The position numbers were made by a program, and so were the translations under genes. The notes beneath the pieces are model-generated. The model was not told the origin of the DNA. It saw nothing but the letters and a program-made list of their open reading frames with translations, and made no database searches. From Candidatus Pelagisphaera phototrophica (GTDB taxonomy: Bacteria; Verrucomicrobiota; Verrucomicrobiia; Opitutales; Opitutaceae), in assembly GCF_014529625.1 (NCBI RefSeq), contig NZ_CP076039.1, forward strand, positions 310,001 to 374,000: 64,000 bases of DNA, read 5' to 3'. Of the stretch, positions 8,537 to 16,138 are shown piece by piece. How positions within the stretch are numbered: position 1 is the stretch's first letter; every line of letters starts with the position of its first letter.

Positions 8537-9484
8537 CTAATCACTTTTTCCACGAATCTCAGCCCCGTACCAAGCCACCATTTTCTCCAGCCCTTCACGC
8601 AAAGAGGTCTTCGGCTCCCAGCCCAGCCGCGATCGGATCTTTTCGATATTGGCATGGGTCGCTCTTTGATCGCCGGGTCGGGCTGGCCGGGTCGCAATGC
8701 GAGCTTTTTTTCCCATTATTTCTTCCACCGTTCGAATCGCTCTTCGGGTCGTAAAGCACTGATCCGTCCCTAAATTGAAGATTTCCCCTACCGCTTTGTT
8801 CCAATTTTCGATTGTAGTGTGAATTCCCTCACAAATGTCCCCCACGTAACTATAAGAACGCTGGTGATCGAGGCTTCCTTTGAAAAGAGGGAAATCCGAG
8901 TCTTCGTCTATTGCACGAATAAGCTTGGGAAACAGCTTTTCCGGCCGCTCCCGCTCCCCGAAAACGGAAAACAACCGCAGCGAACAGGCAGGAAATCCCG
9001 ACAAACGAAAGGCCCCCATCACTTCCAGTTCCGCTGCGAGTTTTGTCTCGCCATACCACGAGGCTGGTTTCGGCTCAGTCACTTCGGCATCCATCGCCCT
9101 GATTCCATAAACCGATGATGAAGATATGTTTACAAATTTATCTACCGTGCATCGTTGCGATGCCTCCAGCAACCGGTGGGTCGCAACGGTATTGTTTCGG
9201 TTGTAGTCCGCCCAAGGAGTCTTTTCAGAAATTCCAGGTTGCCCTGCAAGGTGCACCACGCAATCAGCCCCCACAACAATTTCGTCTAGGGGATCCACAG
9301 CTAAATCCTTCCCATAAACCTTTACGCCTGACCGATCTAAAAATGCTGCGTTGGCTCGCTTGATTTTCGGATCGTAATACTCTGAGAATGAATCGACTCC
9401 CGCAACGTCGTGCCCTTTGTCAACCATACGCAGAGCGAAATTCGTACCGATGTAGCCAGCGATTCCTGTAACGAGCATTCGCAT
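8537..9484 (-). CDS. NAD-dependent sugar-nucleotide epimerase/dehydratase
   Basis: Extended SDR enzyme of about 315 residues. The Rossmann motif GIAGYIG begins at the N-terminus and the catalytic YGETK follows ISSSSVYG. FNLGT, TRPARPGDQRATHAN and LGWEPKTSLREGL near the end are typical of UDP-glucuronate/UDP-glucose 4-epimerase relatives. It likely makes a nucleotide sugar for the neighbouring polysaccharide locus, although it is transcribed away from it. An upstream ATG at 9520 would add a non-homologous extension; ATG at 9484 or 9478 (MRMLVTGIAG) fits the family better. Confidence 0.85.
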   Translation of the reverse strand: MRMLVTGIAGYIGTNFALRMVDKGHDVAGVDSFSEYYDPKIKRANAAFLDRSGVKVYGKDLAVDPLDEIVVGADCVVHLAGQPGISEKTPWADYNRNNTVATHRLLEASQRCTVDKFVNISSSSVYGIRAMDAEVTEPKPASWYGETKLAAELEVMGAFRLSGFPACSLRLFSVFGERERPEKLFPKLIRAIDEDSDFPLFKGSLDHQRSYSYVGDICEGIHTTIENWNKAVGEIFNLGTDQCFTTRRAIRTVEEIMGKKARIATRPARPGDQRATHANIEKIRSRLGWEPKTSLREGLEKMVAWYGAEIRGKSD

Positions 9485-9520
9485 CAGACTCAAAAAGAAG
9501 CATTGAGCTAGCGTGTCCAA

Positions 9521-9996
9521 CCTAAATCCTATTTCGTAGCTGTTTGGTACCCAGAGATAATCGACCTCGGAAACATTTGGAGGGGGCTTGTCTGAAAGAA
9601 ATGTGCCGCAGTCCTAGTTTGAATAGGGCCTGTTAGATTTCAAATCTGGAGCTGAGATAGCTAAGGAAGCCAATCTGGTGTATGCCGCTTCACGTGCTTG
9701 GCAGAGGGAGCAGTCTGCCGCTCAGCTCGCAAGGCAAGCTTTTCGCTGCAGGTCCAACAACCAAGACCGCGGCACAAGTGACGAGCGTCCAAGCCAATAC
9801 CGCTATTCGATTACTTTTGGGCCTAAGAAGACTGATTTCCAGCAAACTTCCCAGCTACGAATTTAACGTAGAAATCTAAACCTACGAAAGCTAGTTCAAC
9901 CCCTAAAATCTTGTTTCTTATTTTGACTGAAATAAATATTGATACTTAGTGCGTCGACCCCAACGAGAGAGCGCCGGTAAAGCACTCTTCAAAACG
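9521..9996. other. Intergenic region left of the EPS locus
   Basis: This gap separates the divergent epimerase gene from the first plus-strand genes and presumably holds promoters for both directions. Small open frames at 9678-9879 overlap one another and show no recognisable domain or ribosome site. No tRNA, hairpin terminator or JUMPstart/ops-like element was recognised. Confidence 0.3.
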
Positions 9997-10203
9997 ATGA
10001 ATCGAAATCTTTTCGTCACCACAAAACTATATTTCATCGTATTTGTCGCGAGCCTCTGTAATACCCTAATCCTATTTCAGGATTCAGCTCCAATGGGAGA
10101 ATTGATATTTTTAATCATTATCAATCAATTGGTTACCAAATTGATATTGTTCGATTACCCATACTCCTTTCTCAATCTAGGAAAGACCCGATACCTTGCG
10201 TAG
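9997..10203 (+). CDS. Possible small membrane protein
   Basis: A 68-codon frame begins ATG at 9997 (MNRNLFVTTKLYFIVFVASL) and contains two hydrophobic stretches separated by SAPMGEL. Such a small two-helix protein is plausible at the entrance of a polysaccharide locus, but there is no family match I recognise and no strong ribosome site. It could be a chance open frame. Confidence 0.25.
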   Translation: MNRNLFVTTKLYFIVFVASLCNTLILFQDSAPMGELIFLIIINQLVTKLILFDYPYSFLNLGKTRYLA

Positions 10204-10409
10204 AGAAATCCCTGATCACCCACTAAGAGTACCCTGATCAACACGGCGCTGGTCTCACTGATTCGACATTAACGCACGAATTGACGTTGCAAACCCGTAT
10301 CGATCCTCAAGCCTCCTTAAACGAGACCCATGCTTTCACTAACGAAAACTACTCATATCACTCGCGGCGTCAATCCAACGGAGGTTTGTTCGTGAGTGGC
10401 ACTACTGAT

Positions 10410-10916
10410 ATGAACTGGTTCTGCGTTCACACCAAACCCGGTAAAGAGTCCTTCGTCGAGCACCACCTCACGAATGAAATCGGGCTTGATTGCTACTTTC
10501 CCCGCCTGAAACGGAAGAAAATAATCCGACGGGTTAAACGAATCGTCACTGAACCCCTTTTCCCCCGCTATTTGTTTTGCCAGCTAGATTTAGCATCTAG
10601 CTACAGAGCTGTTCGCTATGCCAAAGATGTCGTCAACATTGTCAATTCGGGCGAAAGGCCTAAAGTCGTGGCTGACCACACTATTGCCCAATTAAAAATT
10701 TGGGCGGGTGAAAAAAATGACATAATCACCCTGGAGCCGAAACCATTTGAAACTGGCGAGAGCGTTGAGATCACCTCCGGTCCGATGCAAGGGTTAGAGG
10801 CGATTTTTCTCCACGAAACCAACCAATCAGAAAGGGTCGCCATACTCTTAAAATTGATGGGGGCTGAATCGAAAACAGTCATTTCTCGCTCTCAGGTTGA
10901 GCCAGTCAATAATTGA
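10410..10916 (+). CDS. NusG-like (RfaH/UpxY type) transcription antiterminator
   Basis: About 168 residues. The NusG N-terminal domain begins MNWFCVHTKPGKE and continues with CYFPRLKRKK and PLFPRYLFCQLD, the usual core. A KOW-like C-terminal segment follows (FETGESVEITSGPMQGLEAI). Specialised NusG paralogs of this kind ride with RNA polymerase and suppress early termination across long polysaccharide operons; this gene is the first of such an operon here, which supports that role. The frame is open farther upstream to a TTG at 10281, but the added residues do not fit the domain, so ATG 10410 (or GTG 10392) is preferred. Its TGA overlaps the possible TTG start of the next gene. Confidence 0.85.
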   Translation: MNWFCVHTKPGKESFVEHHLTNEIGLDCYFPRLKRKKIIRRVKRIVTEPLFPRYLFCQLDLASSYRAVRYAKDVVNIVNSGERPKVVADHTIAQLKIWAGEKNDIITLEPKPFETGESVEITSGPMQGLEAIFLHETNQSERVAILLKLMGAESKTVISRSQVEPVNN

Positions 10917-11701
10917 ATTCCCAACCACGCATCCACTTTCTCATGTACTCTCAGAACTTCGGCCAAGGTCCCACCAAAGTGACCAAAACGCTCGTAAAGC
11001 ACCAGCCAAAATGGGAGCGGGCACTGGACCTACTACTCAGTCTAACAGCTCTCGTTTTGGTTTCGCCCCTTGTGCTCATCGTCGCGCTTCTAATTAAACT
11101 AGTTTCCCACGGTCCTATCATTTTTAAGCAAGAGCGGATTGGTTGTAATGGAAAGCCCTTCCTGATTTACAAATTTAGGACGATGGAAGTAAATACGGAC
11201 GACAAGGTTCACCAAAACCACGTCAGCCAATTGATAAAACAAGACCTGCCCATGGGCAAGCTGGACCGAGCTGGCGACAGCCGCTTGATTCCATTCGGAC
11301 GCTTTTTGCGAGCTTCAGGGATAGACGAGCTTCCTCAGTTCCTCAATGTACTGAAAGGAGAAATGAGTCTCTCCGGTCCACGTCCCTGTCTGAAAACCGA
11401 GCTGCAAGCCCTGACTCCAGAGCAGTATTGCCGATTCGAAATCCTACCCGGCCTAACGGGTCTCTGGCAAGTCTCTGGCAAAAACAAAGTTTCGTTTTCT
11501 AAAATGGTCGCTCTCGATATCAAATACGCTAACGAGAAAACGCTCTGCCTGTACCTCGCAATTCTTCTTAAAACTCCCTTTGTAATCCTTCATCAAATTT
11601 CCGATTTGCGACATTCAGATGAAATTGCAAAAATGCCTCTGGTCGAAGGGAAATTAAAGAACCCAGACCTAAACCAAAATATACCTTTAGAACAGGCTTA
11701 A
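10913..11701 (+). CDS. Initiating sugar transferase (polyprenyl-phosphate hexose-1-phosphate transferase)
   Basis: A short PF02397-type transferase. After one membrane segment (LLLSLTALVLVSPLVLIVAL) come the catalytic hallmarks FKQERIG, YKFRTM, ASGIDELPQFLNVLKGEMSL, SGPRP and PGLTGLWQVSGKN. It transfers a sugar phosphate from a nucleotide sugar to undecaprenyl phosphate at the inner membrane, starting a repeat unit. It lacks the N-terminal multi-helix/CoA-binding-like part of WcaJ, so it is the WbaP-core or PglC-like short form. TTG at 10913 overlaps the TGA of the antiterminator gene; ATG at 10943 is the alternative start. A second initiating transferase lies at 20225-21652. Confidence 0.88.
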   Translation: MNSQPRIHFLMYSQNFGQGPTKVTKTLVKHQPKWERALDLLLSLTALVLVSPLVLIVALLIKLVSHGPIIFKQERIGCNGKPFLIYKFRTMEVNTDDKVHQNHVSQLIKQDLPMGKLDRAGDSRLIPFGRFLRASGIDELPQFLNVLKGEMSLSGPRPCLKTELQALTPEQYCRFEILPGLTGLWQVSGKNKVSFSKMVALDIKYANEKTLCLYLAILLKTPFVILHQISDLRHSDEIAKMPLVEGKLKNPDLNQNIPLEQA

Positions 11702-11721
11702 CAAAGCCGATCCTAACCTCT

Positions 11722-12846
11722 ATGAGGAATCCATTAAACGTTGGAATCGTTGGCCTGGGCTACTGGGGGCCCAACCTTGCCCGAAACTTTAATACGCTTC
11801 CAGGCTGTAAACTAGCGATGATAAGCGATCGTGATCAAAGACGCTTAACGCATGTCCAAGAGCTGTATCCAAGCGCCAGAGGCGAACCCGACTATAAATC
11901 GCTTATCGACAAACCCGCCTTAGACGCCATCGTAATAGCCACTCCGGCGAAAACGCATTTCCCAATCGCGAAAGCGAGCCTTCTAGCCGGGAAACATATC
12001 CTCATTGAGAAGCCGCTCGCCTGCTCTGTGGCCGAGTGCGAGGAGCTTGTCGACCTCGCCCACTCCAAAGGCTTGATCCTCATGGTAAGCCATACGTTTC
12101 TTTATTCGCCCGAGATAGCAAAGATCAAGGAAATCGTAGATTCCGGCGACGTAGGCGAGATTCGGTACATCAGCACTCGCCGTTTGAATTTAGGGCTTTT
12201 CCAGAATGATATAAACGTGGCTTGGGATCTCGCCCCCCACGATCTTTCCATTATTCTTCACATAATGGGCGAAAGTCCTAAATTTGTAAATTGCCAAGGA
12301 AGCGCGCACATCAACCCTAGTATTGAAGACGTTACTGCGATGTCGCTACAGTTTGAGAACGAGCGTTCCGCCGTTATCCAAAGTAGCTGGCTCGACCCGA
12401 GGAAAGTCCGCGAAATGACGATCGTGGGGAGCAAGCGAATGATCCTCTACGACGATGTCGCTACACAGGAGAAGATAAAGATTTTCGACGCCAGAGTTGA
12501 GCAGCCGCCTCATTACGACACGTTCGCAGAATTCCATTATGCCTACCATCACGGAGATATGTATGTTCCCTACGTGAAGCAGGAGGAACCGCTCAAGAAT
12601 GAATGCCAACACTTCATTGATTGTATTATCGATGGTAAAACTCCTCTCACCAACGGAAAAAATGGCACCGAAGTCGTTCGGATATTAGCGGCCTCCTCAG
12701 AATCGCTCAAACGAAACGGCGAGCCGGTCAGCCTCGATCGTTCAGAGATATCTGAAAAGGGCAAGACAACGGCCATTAAGGATACCTTTTCGCGTGTCCT
12801 CTCGCAGAAAAAACAGAAACGCGACAAATTTGTCCCTAGCTACTAA
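11722..12846 (+). CDS. Sugar-nucleotide 3-dehydrogenase, WlbA-like (Gfo/Idh/MocA)
   Basis: The 374-residue enzyme begins with the NAD-binding GIVGLGYWGPNLARN, has EKPL at the usual position and WDLAPHDLSIILHIMG in the substrate domain. This arrangement matches WlbA/WbpB-type dehydrogenases, which oxidise C3 of a UDP-N-acetyl amino sugar (acid). The next two genes encode a hexapeptide N-acyltransferase and a DegT aminotransferase, the exact partners needed to make a 3-amino or 3-acylamino sugar. That context supports the assignment more than the sequence alone. A C-terminal tail rich in Lys and Ser is extra. It lies 20 nt after the sugar transferase. Confidence 0.8.
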   Translation: MRNPLNVGIVGLGYWGPNLARNFNTLPGCKLAMISDRDQRRLTHVQELYPSARGEPDYKSLIDKPALDAIVIATPAKTHFPIAKASLLAGKHILIEKPLACSVAECEELVDLAHSKGLILMVSHTFLYSPEIAKIKEIVDSGDVGEIRYISTRRLNLGLFQNDINVAWDLAPHDLSIILHIMGESPKFVNCQGSAHINPSIEDVTAMSLQFENERSAVIQSSWLDPRKVREMTIVGSKRMILYDDVATQEKIKIFDARVEQPPHYDTFAEFHYAYHHGDMYVPYVKQEEPLKNECQHFIDCIIDGKTPLTNGKNGTEVVRILAASSESLKRNGEPVSLDRSEISEKGKTTAIKDTFSRVLSQKKQKRDKFVPSY

Positions 12847-12858
12847 AGGGAAGCTTCG

Positions 12859-13341
12859 ATGAAAAACCCTCCCGGACCTAAGCTAATATCTTCGGACGTA
12901 AAATTGGGGTTCAACGTAACCATTCATGCCTTCACCAACCTCTACGGCTGCGAAATTGGAGACGATTCGAAAATAGGGACCTTTGTCGAAGTACAAAAAG
13001 GGGTAAAAGTTGGCAAACGATGCAAGATTTCGAGCCACAGCTTCCTTTGTGAGGGAGTTTTGATAGAGGACGATGTATTCATCGGCCACAATGTCGTTTT
13101 CACGAATGACAAGTTTCCAAGAGCGACCAACGAAGATGGGGCGCCTCAAACAGATGCCGATTGGAAAACCGAGCGAACAATCGTAAGGAAAGGCGCTTCT
13201 ATCGGTTCTGGGAGCACTTTGCTTCCTGGTGTAATTATCGGCGAAGGAACAATGGTTGGAGCCGGCAGCGTCGTCACTAAAAACGTAGCATCCCAGACAG
13301 TCGTCGCCGGAAATCCAGCACGAGAATTGAAAGCCCTCTGA
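12859..13341 (+). CDS. Left-handed beta-helix N-acyltransferase, WlbB-like
   Basis: A 160-residue hexapeptide-repeat protein with repeats such as IGDDSKIGTFVEVQKGVKVG, IEDDVFIGHNVVFTND and IGSGSTLLPGVIIGEGTMVG. It closely resembles the WlbB/WbpD group, which acetylates the 3-amino group of a UDP-2-acetamido-3-amino sugar using acetyl-CoA; the His in IGHNV is the usual catalytic-site histidine. The ribosome site AAGGGAAG precedes the ATG at a good distance, and the gene starts 12 nt after the WlbA-like gene. Alternative members of this fold use other acyl groups, so the acyl donor is an inference. Confidence 0.85.
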   Translation: MKNPPGPKLISSDVKLGFNVTIHAFTNLYGCEIGDDSKIGTFVEVQKGVKVGKRCKISSHSFLCEGVLIEDDVFIGHNVVFTNDKFPRATNEDGAPQTDADWKTERTIVRKGASIGSGSTLLPGVIIGEGTMVGAGSVVTKNVASQTVVAGNPARELKAL

Positions 13342-13697
13342 GGACAATCCTATCAAGCTTTCCTAATTAGATCGTAGCCCACTGCGACCCGAAACCATTC
13401 AGGGAGCGAAGCTGATCCGATGCATTTGAAATTAGAAACGGTAGAGAGGCCGCTAAAATCATTTAAAATAGAACAGCTCTTCAGCTTTACACTTCGCTCT
13501 ACCATCCGATTAAGTAATTTACGGGGGTTTCTCTTGAAGTCTACTTACCAAGGGTCCTTATCGAAAAAATTCACGCAGCCTGTTCTAGCCAATCGATCCT
13601 TCAGAGTAAATTTGCCTGAGGCACCGAAATGGCGGCAGCGTGCCAGCAAAGCCGGTTCAATCCAAATTCGCCCAAAGTGACACTCACGCGAAAACGC
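13342..13697. other. Gap inside the amino-sugar set, 356 nt
   Basis: A long gap for an otherwise tight operon. It has an open frame at 13420-13680 with no recognisable domain and no ribosome site; I regard it as chance. The frame of the aminotransferase is open back to 13629, but those residues do not belong to the family. Confidence 0.3.
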
Positions 13698-14822
13698 ATG
13701 GAAGTTCCATTCCTTGACTTGAGCGCCCACCACTGTCCGATTCAGCGCCAGCTGATGGAGGCAATTCAGGAGGTCGTTGAGTCAAGCGCATTCTCAGGCG
13801 GGCCCTTTGTGGAGCGTTTTGAGAACGCCTTCGCCCAATACTGCCAGACGGACCACGCCATCGGCGTCGGGAGTGGAACAGAGTCACTTTGGCTCGCGCT
13901 CAAGGCCCAAGGGATAGGGCCCGGCGACGAAGTGATCACCGTCCCCAACACATTTTTCGCGACCGCCGAGGCGATTAGCCTTACAGGGGCCAAACCCGTG
14001 TTCGTCGATGTTTCAGGTGAAACGCTCAACATAGATGTCTCGCTCATCGAGGCGGCGATCACCGAGCACTCCAAAGCCATCATCCCCGTACACTTGTTTG
14101 GCCAGCCCGCGGACATCGATCCCATCATTGAAATTGGGAAGTGCCACGGCCTATTCGTTTTGGAAGACGCTGCCCAAGCTGCCGGTGCGGAATACCGAGG
14201 ACGTCGTTCGGGATCGCTCGGCGACTGCGCAAGTTTCAGCTTTTACCCCGGCAAGAATCTCGGGGCACTTGGCGAAGCAGGCGCGTTGACCACTAACGAC
14301 GCAGACTTGGCCCGACGGCTACGAGTCCTGCGAGACCACGGCCAGGCGAAAAAACACCAGCATTTAGATATTGGATGGAACGCGAGAATGGACGGAATCC
14401 AGGCTGCGGTGCTTCGCGTAAAACTCCAGCGACTAGACGAGGCGAATGAAAAACGCCGTGCCCACGCAGCACTCTACTCAGAACTGCTCCGAGAATGCCC
14501 TCTCGTGAAGACTCCTTCGGAAAGTGCCTGTAACCGACACATCTTTCACATCTACGCTGTTCGCGTCCCCAATCGAGATCAAACTATCGAAACGCTCGCG
14601 CAAGAAGGCATTCGGTGTTCTATCCACTATCCCATACCCATCCACCGACAACCGGCCTATCAACACCTTGGATACGTGGAGGGGAGCTTCCCTTGTGCAG
14701 AACGCTCTAGCTCGCAGCTCCTCTCTCTGCCGATGTATCCCGAGCTCACACAGGATCAAATCAACCATGTTGCGGAAACGCTCAAGGCCACTGTAGAGAA
14801 CCAAGCCAAATGGGATGACTAG
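13698..14822 (+). CDS. DegT/DnrJ/EryC1 sugar aminotransferase, WlbC-like
   Basis: PLP-dependent aminotransferase, about 374 residues. The family start MEVPFLDLSAHH fixes ATG 13698 (an in-frame ATG at 13629 adds unrelated residues). Visible signatures are IGVGSGTESLWLALKA, PNTFFATAEAI, VLEDAAQAAGAEYRGR, and SFYPGKNLGALGEAGA with the PLP lysine. With the WlbA-like dehydrogenase and WlbB-like acyltransferase it would aminate the 3-keto sugar nucleotide to give a 2,3-diamino sugar precursor. A UDP-GlcNAc 6-dehydrogenase, needed if the product is a uronic acid, is not in the window. The next ATG overlaps its end by 8 nt. Confidence 0.88.
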   Translation: MEVPFLDLSAHHCPIQRQLMEAIQEVVESSAFSGGPFVERFENAFAQYCQTDHAIGVGSGTESLWLALKAQGIGPGDEVITVPNTFFATAEAISLTGAKPVFVDVSGETLNIDVSLIEAAITEHSKAIIPVHLFGQPADIDPIIEIGKCHGLFVLEDAAQAAGAEYRGRRSGSLGDCASFSFYPGKNLGALGEAGALTTNDADLARRLRVLRDHGQAKKHQHLDIGWNARMDGIQAAVLRVKLQRLDEANEKRRAHAALYSELLRECPLVKTPSESACNRHIFHIYAVRVPNRDQTIETLAQEGIRCSIHYPIPIHRQPAYQHLGYVEGSFPCAERSSSQLLSLPMYPELTQDQINHVAETLKATVENQAKWDD

Positions 14823-15894
14823 CTTTACTCAACAAATATCCAGAGAATCGCTCTCGAGCTCTCAAATTTCTATCTTCAATCCCCTCGAGCGATCGGACTG
14901 GGATGCCCTCGTATCTCGTTTTCCACAATGTTCCTTCTTCCACACATCTGCCTGGCTCAAGGTCCTCAATGAGACTTATGGCTATCTACCTATAGCGATC
15001 GCTCTTACTGACCAAAACACTACAAGAGCCCTGACGGTTTTCATGGAGGTCGACAGCTGGATCACCGGAAAACGTGGGGTTTCGCTTCCCTTTACAGACG
15101 AGTGCCAAACGCTCCTGTTTGACGAGGGCGATCTCCCTTTACTGCTCGACCAAGTCTATGCCCTAGCGGCTAAGCAGAACTGGGAATCGCTCGAAACGCG
15201 CTCGGCTTCAGTACTCGAAAAAAATGCCCTCCCCTCCCTCGTTCATTACACGCACAAGCTTTCGTTGAACCCCAACCCCAACTCACTCTTCTCGCAATTC
15301 AGCACCTCAAATCGCCGAGCTATTCGAAAAGCAGAAGCCTCTGAATTATCAATCGATCAAGAATCCAGCTTGGAGAACCTGAAATCCTTCTACAAATTGC
15401 TCTGTCTCACGCGCAAGCGTCATGGGATGCCTCCGCAGCCCTGGATGTTCTTTCGAGCAATACAAGAGAGAATTCTATCTCAGGGGCGGGGTTCTCTTTT
15501 TCTCGCGACCTACAAATCCGCTCCAATCGCCGGGGCTCTCTTTTTGCAGCATAAACAAAACGCCATCTACAAATTCGGGGCCTCTAACGAATCTTTTCAA
15601 GCCATGCGTCCCAATAACTTCGTTATGTGGAATGCCATCAAATCATTCGCCCAAAACGGCTGCCAACAACTTGATTTCGGCCGAACCTCCCTCGAAAACA
15701 AGGGTCTTAGACGTTTCAAGCTCGCCTGGGGATCCTCCGAAAAAACACTACCTTACGTTCGTCGTAACATCAAAACCCAATCCATCGAAATCCAGTCCGA
15801 TCAAACCCATGGCTGGCATAACCAAATTTTCAAGATCCTCCCCACTCCACTGTCCCGTCTCGCTGGTCAACTCCTATACAAACACGTCGCTTAA
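14815..15894 (+). CDS. FemAB/GNAT-like acyl or aminoacyl transferase
   Basis: The 359-residue protein has a two-part GNAT architecture like FemAB and the FemAB-related proteins found in PEP-CTERM/EPS loci. Features include FFHTSAWLKVLNETYGY near the N-terminus, FSTSNRRAIRKAEASEL in the middle, and LFLQHKQNAIYKFGASNESF and LDFGRTSLENKGLRRFKLAWG near the end. The last is the most typical motif of the group. FemAB proteins transfer amino acids from tRNA to peptidoglycan; the EPS-associated versions have unknown acyl donors. No membrane segment is visible. The 8-nt overlap with the aminotransferase gene suggests translational coupling. Confidence 0.75.
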   Translation: MTSFTQQISRESLSSSQISIFNPLERSDWDALVSRFPQCSFFHTSAWLKVLNETYGYLPIAIALTDQNTTRALTVFMEVDSWITGKRGVSLPFTDECQTLLFDEGDLPLLLDQVYALAAKQNWESLETRSASVLEKNALPSLVHYTHKLSLNPNPNSLFSQFSTSNRRAIRKAEASELSIDQESSLENLKSFYKLLCLTRKRHGMPPQPWMFFRAIQERILSQGRGSLFLATYKSAPIAGALFLQHKQNAIYKFGASNESFQAMRPNNFVMWNAIKSFAQNGCQQLDFGRTSLENKGLRRFKLAWGSSEKTLPYVRRNIKTQSIEIQSDQTHGWHNQIFKILPTPLSRLAGQLLYKHVA

Positions 15895-16138
15895 AAAGCG
15901 ACGTCGTACGTCGAAGATCGTGAACTCTGCCGAAGCAAAGGTAAGGTCCCTATTCTCCTATAAAAGACTTCCAAAAAAGTTAATAAACCCCATCCGGGGA
16001 CGTTAATAGGCTACGAGGACCTATTTTCAGTTACTCCATTCTACTTCCACTATCAATCGTATCCTCACCACACGTTACTCGCAGAAATCCAATTAGTAAT
16101 TTTCAAACAATAATCTTCAATTAGCCAAAGGCTATATA

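Noticed and set aside
13420..13680. 86-codon frame in the gap before the aminotransferase
   Set aside because: No ribosome site or domain, and basic low-complexity composition; judged to be chance.
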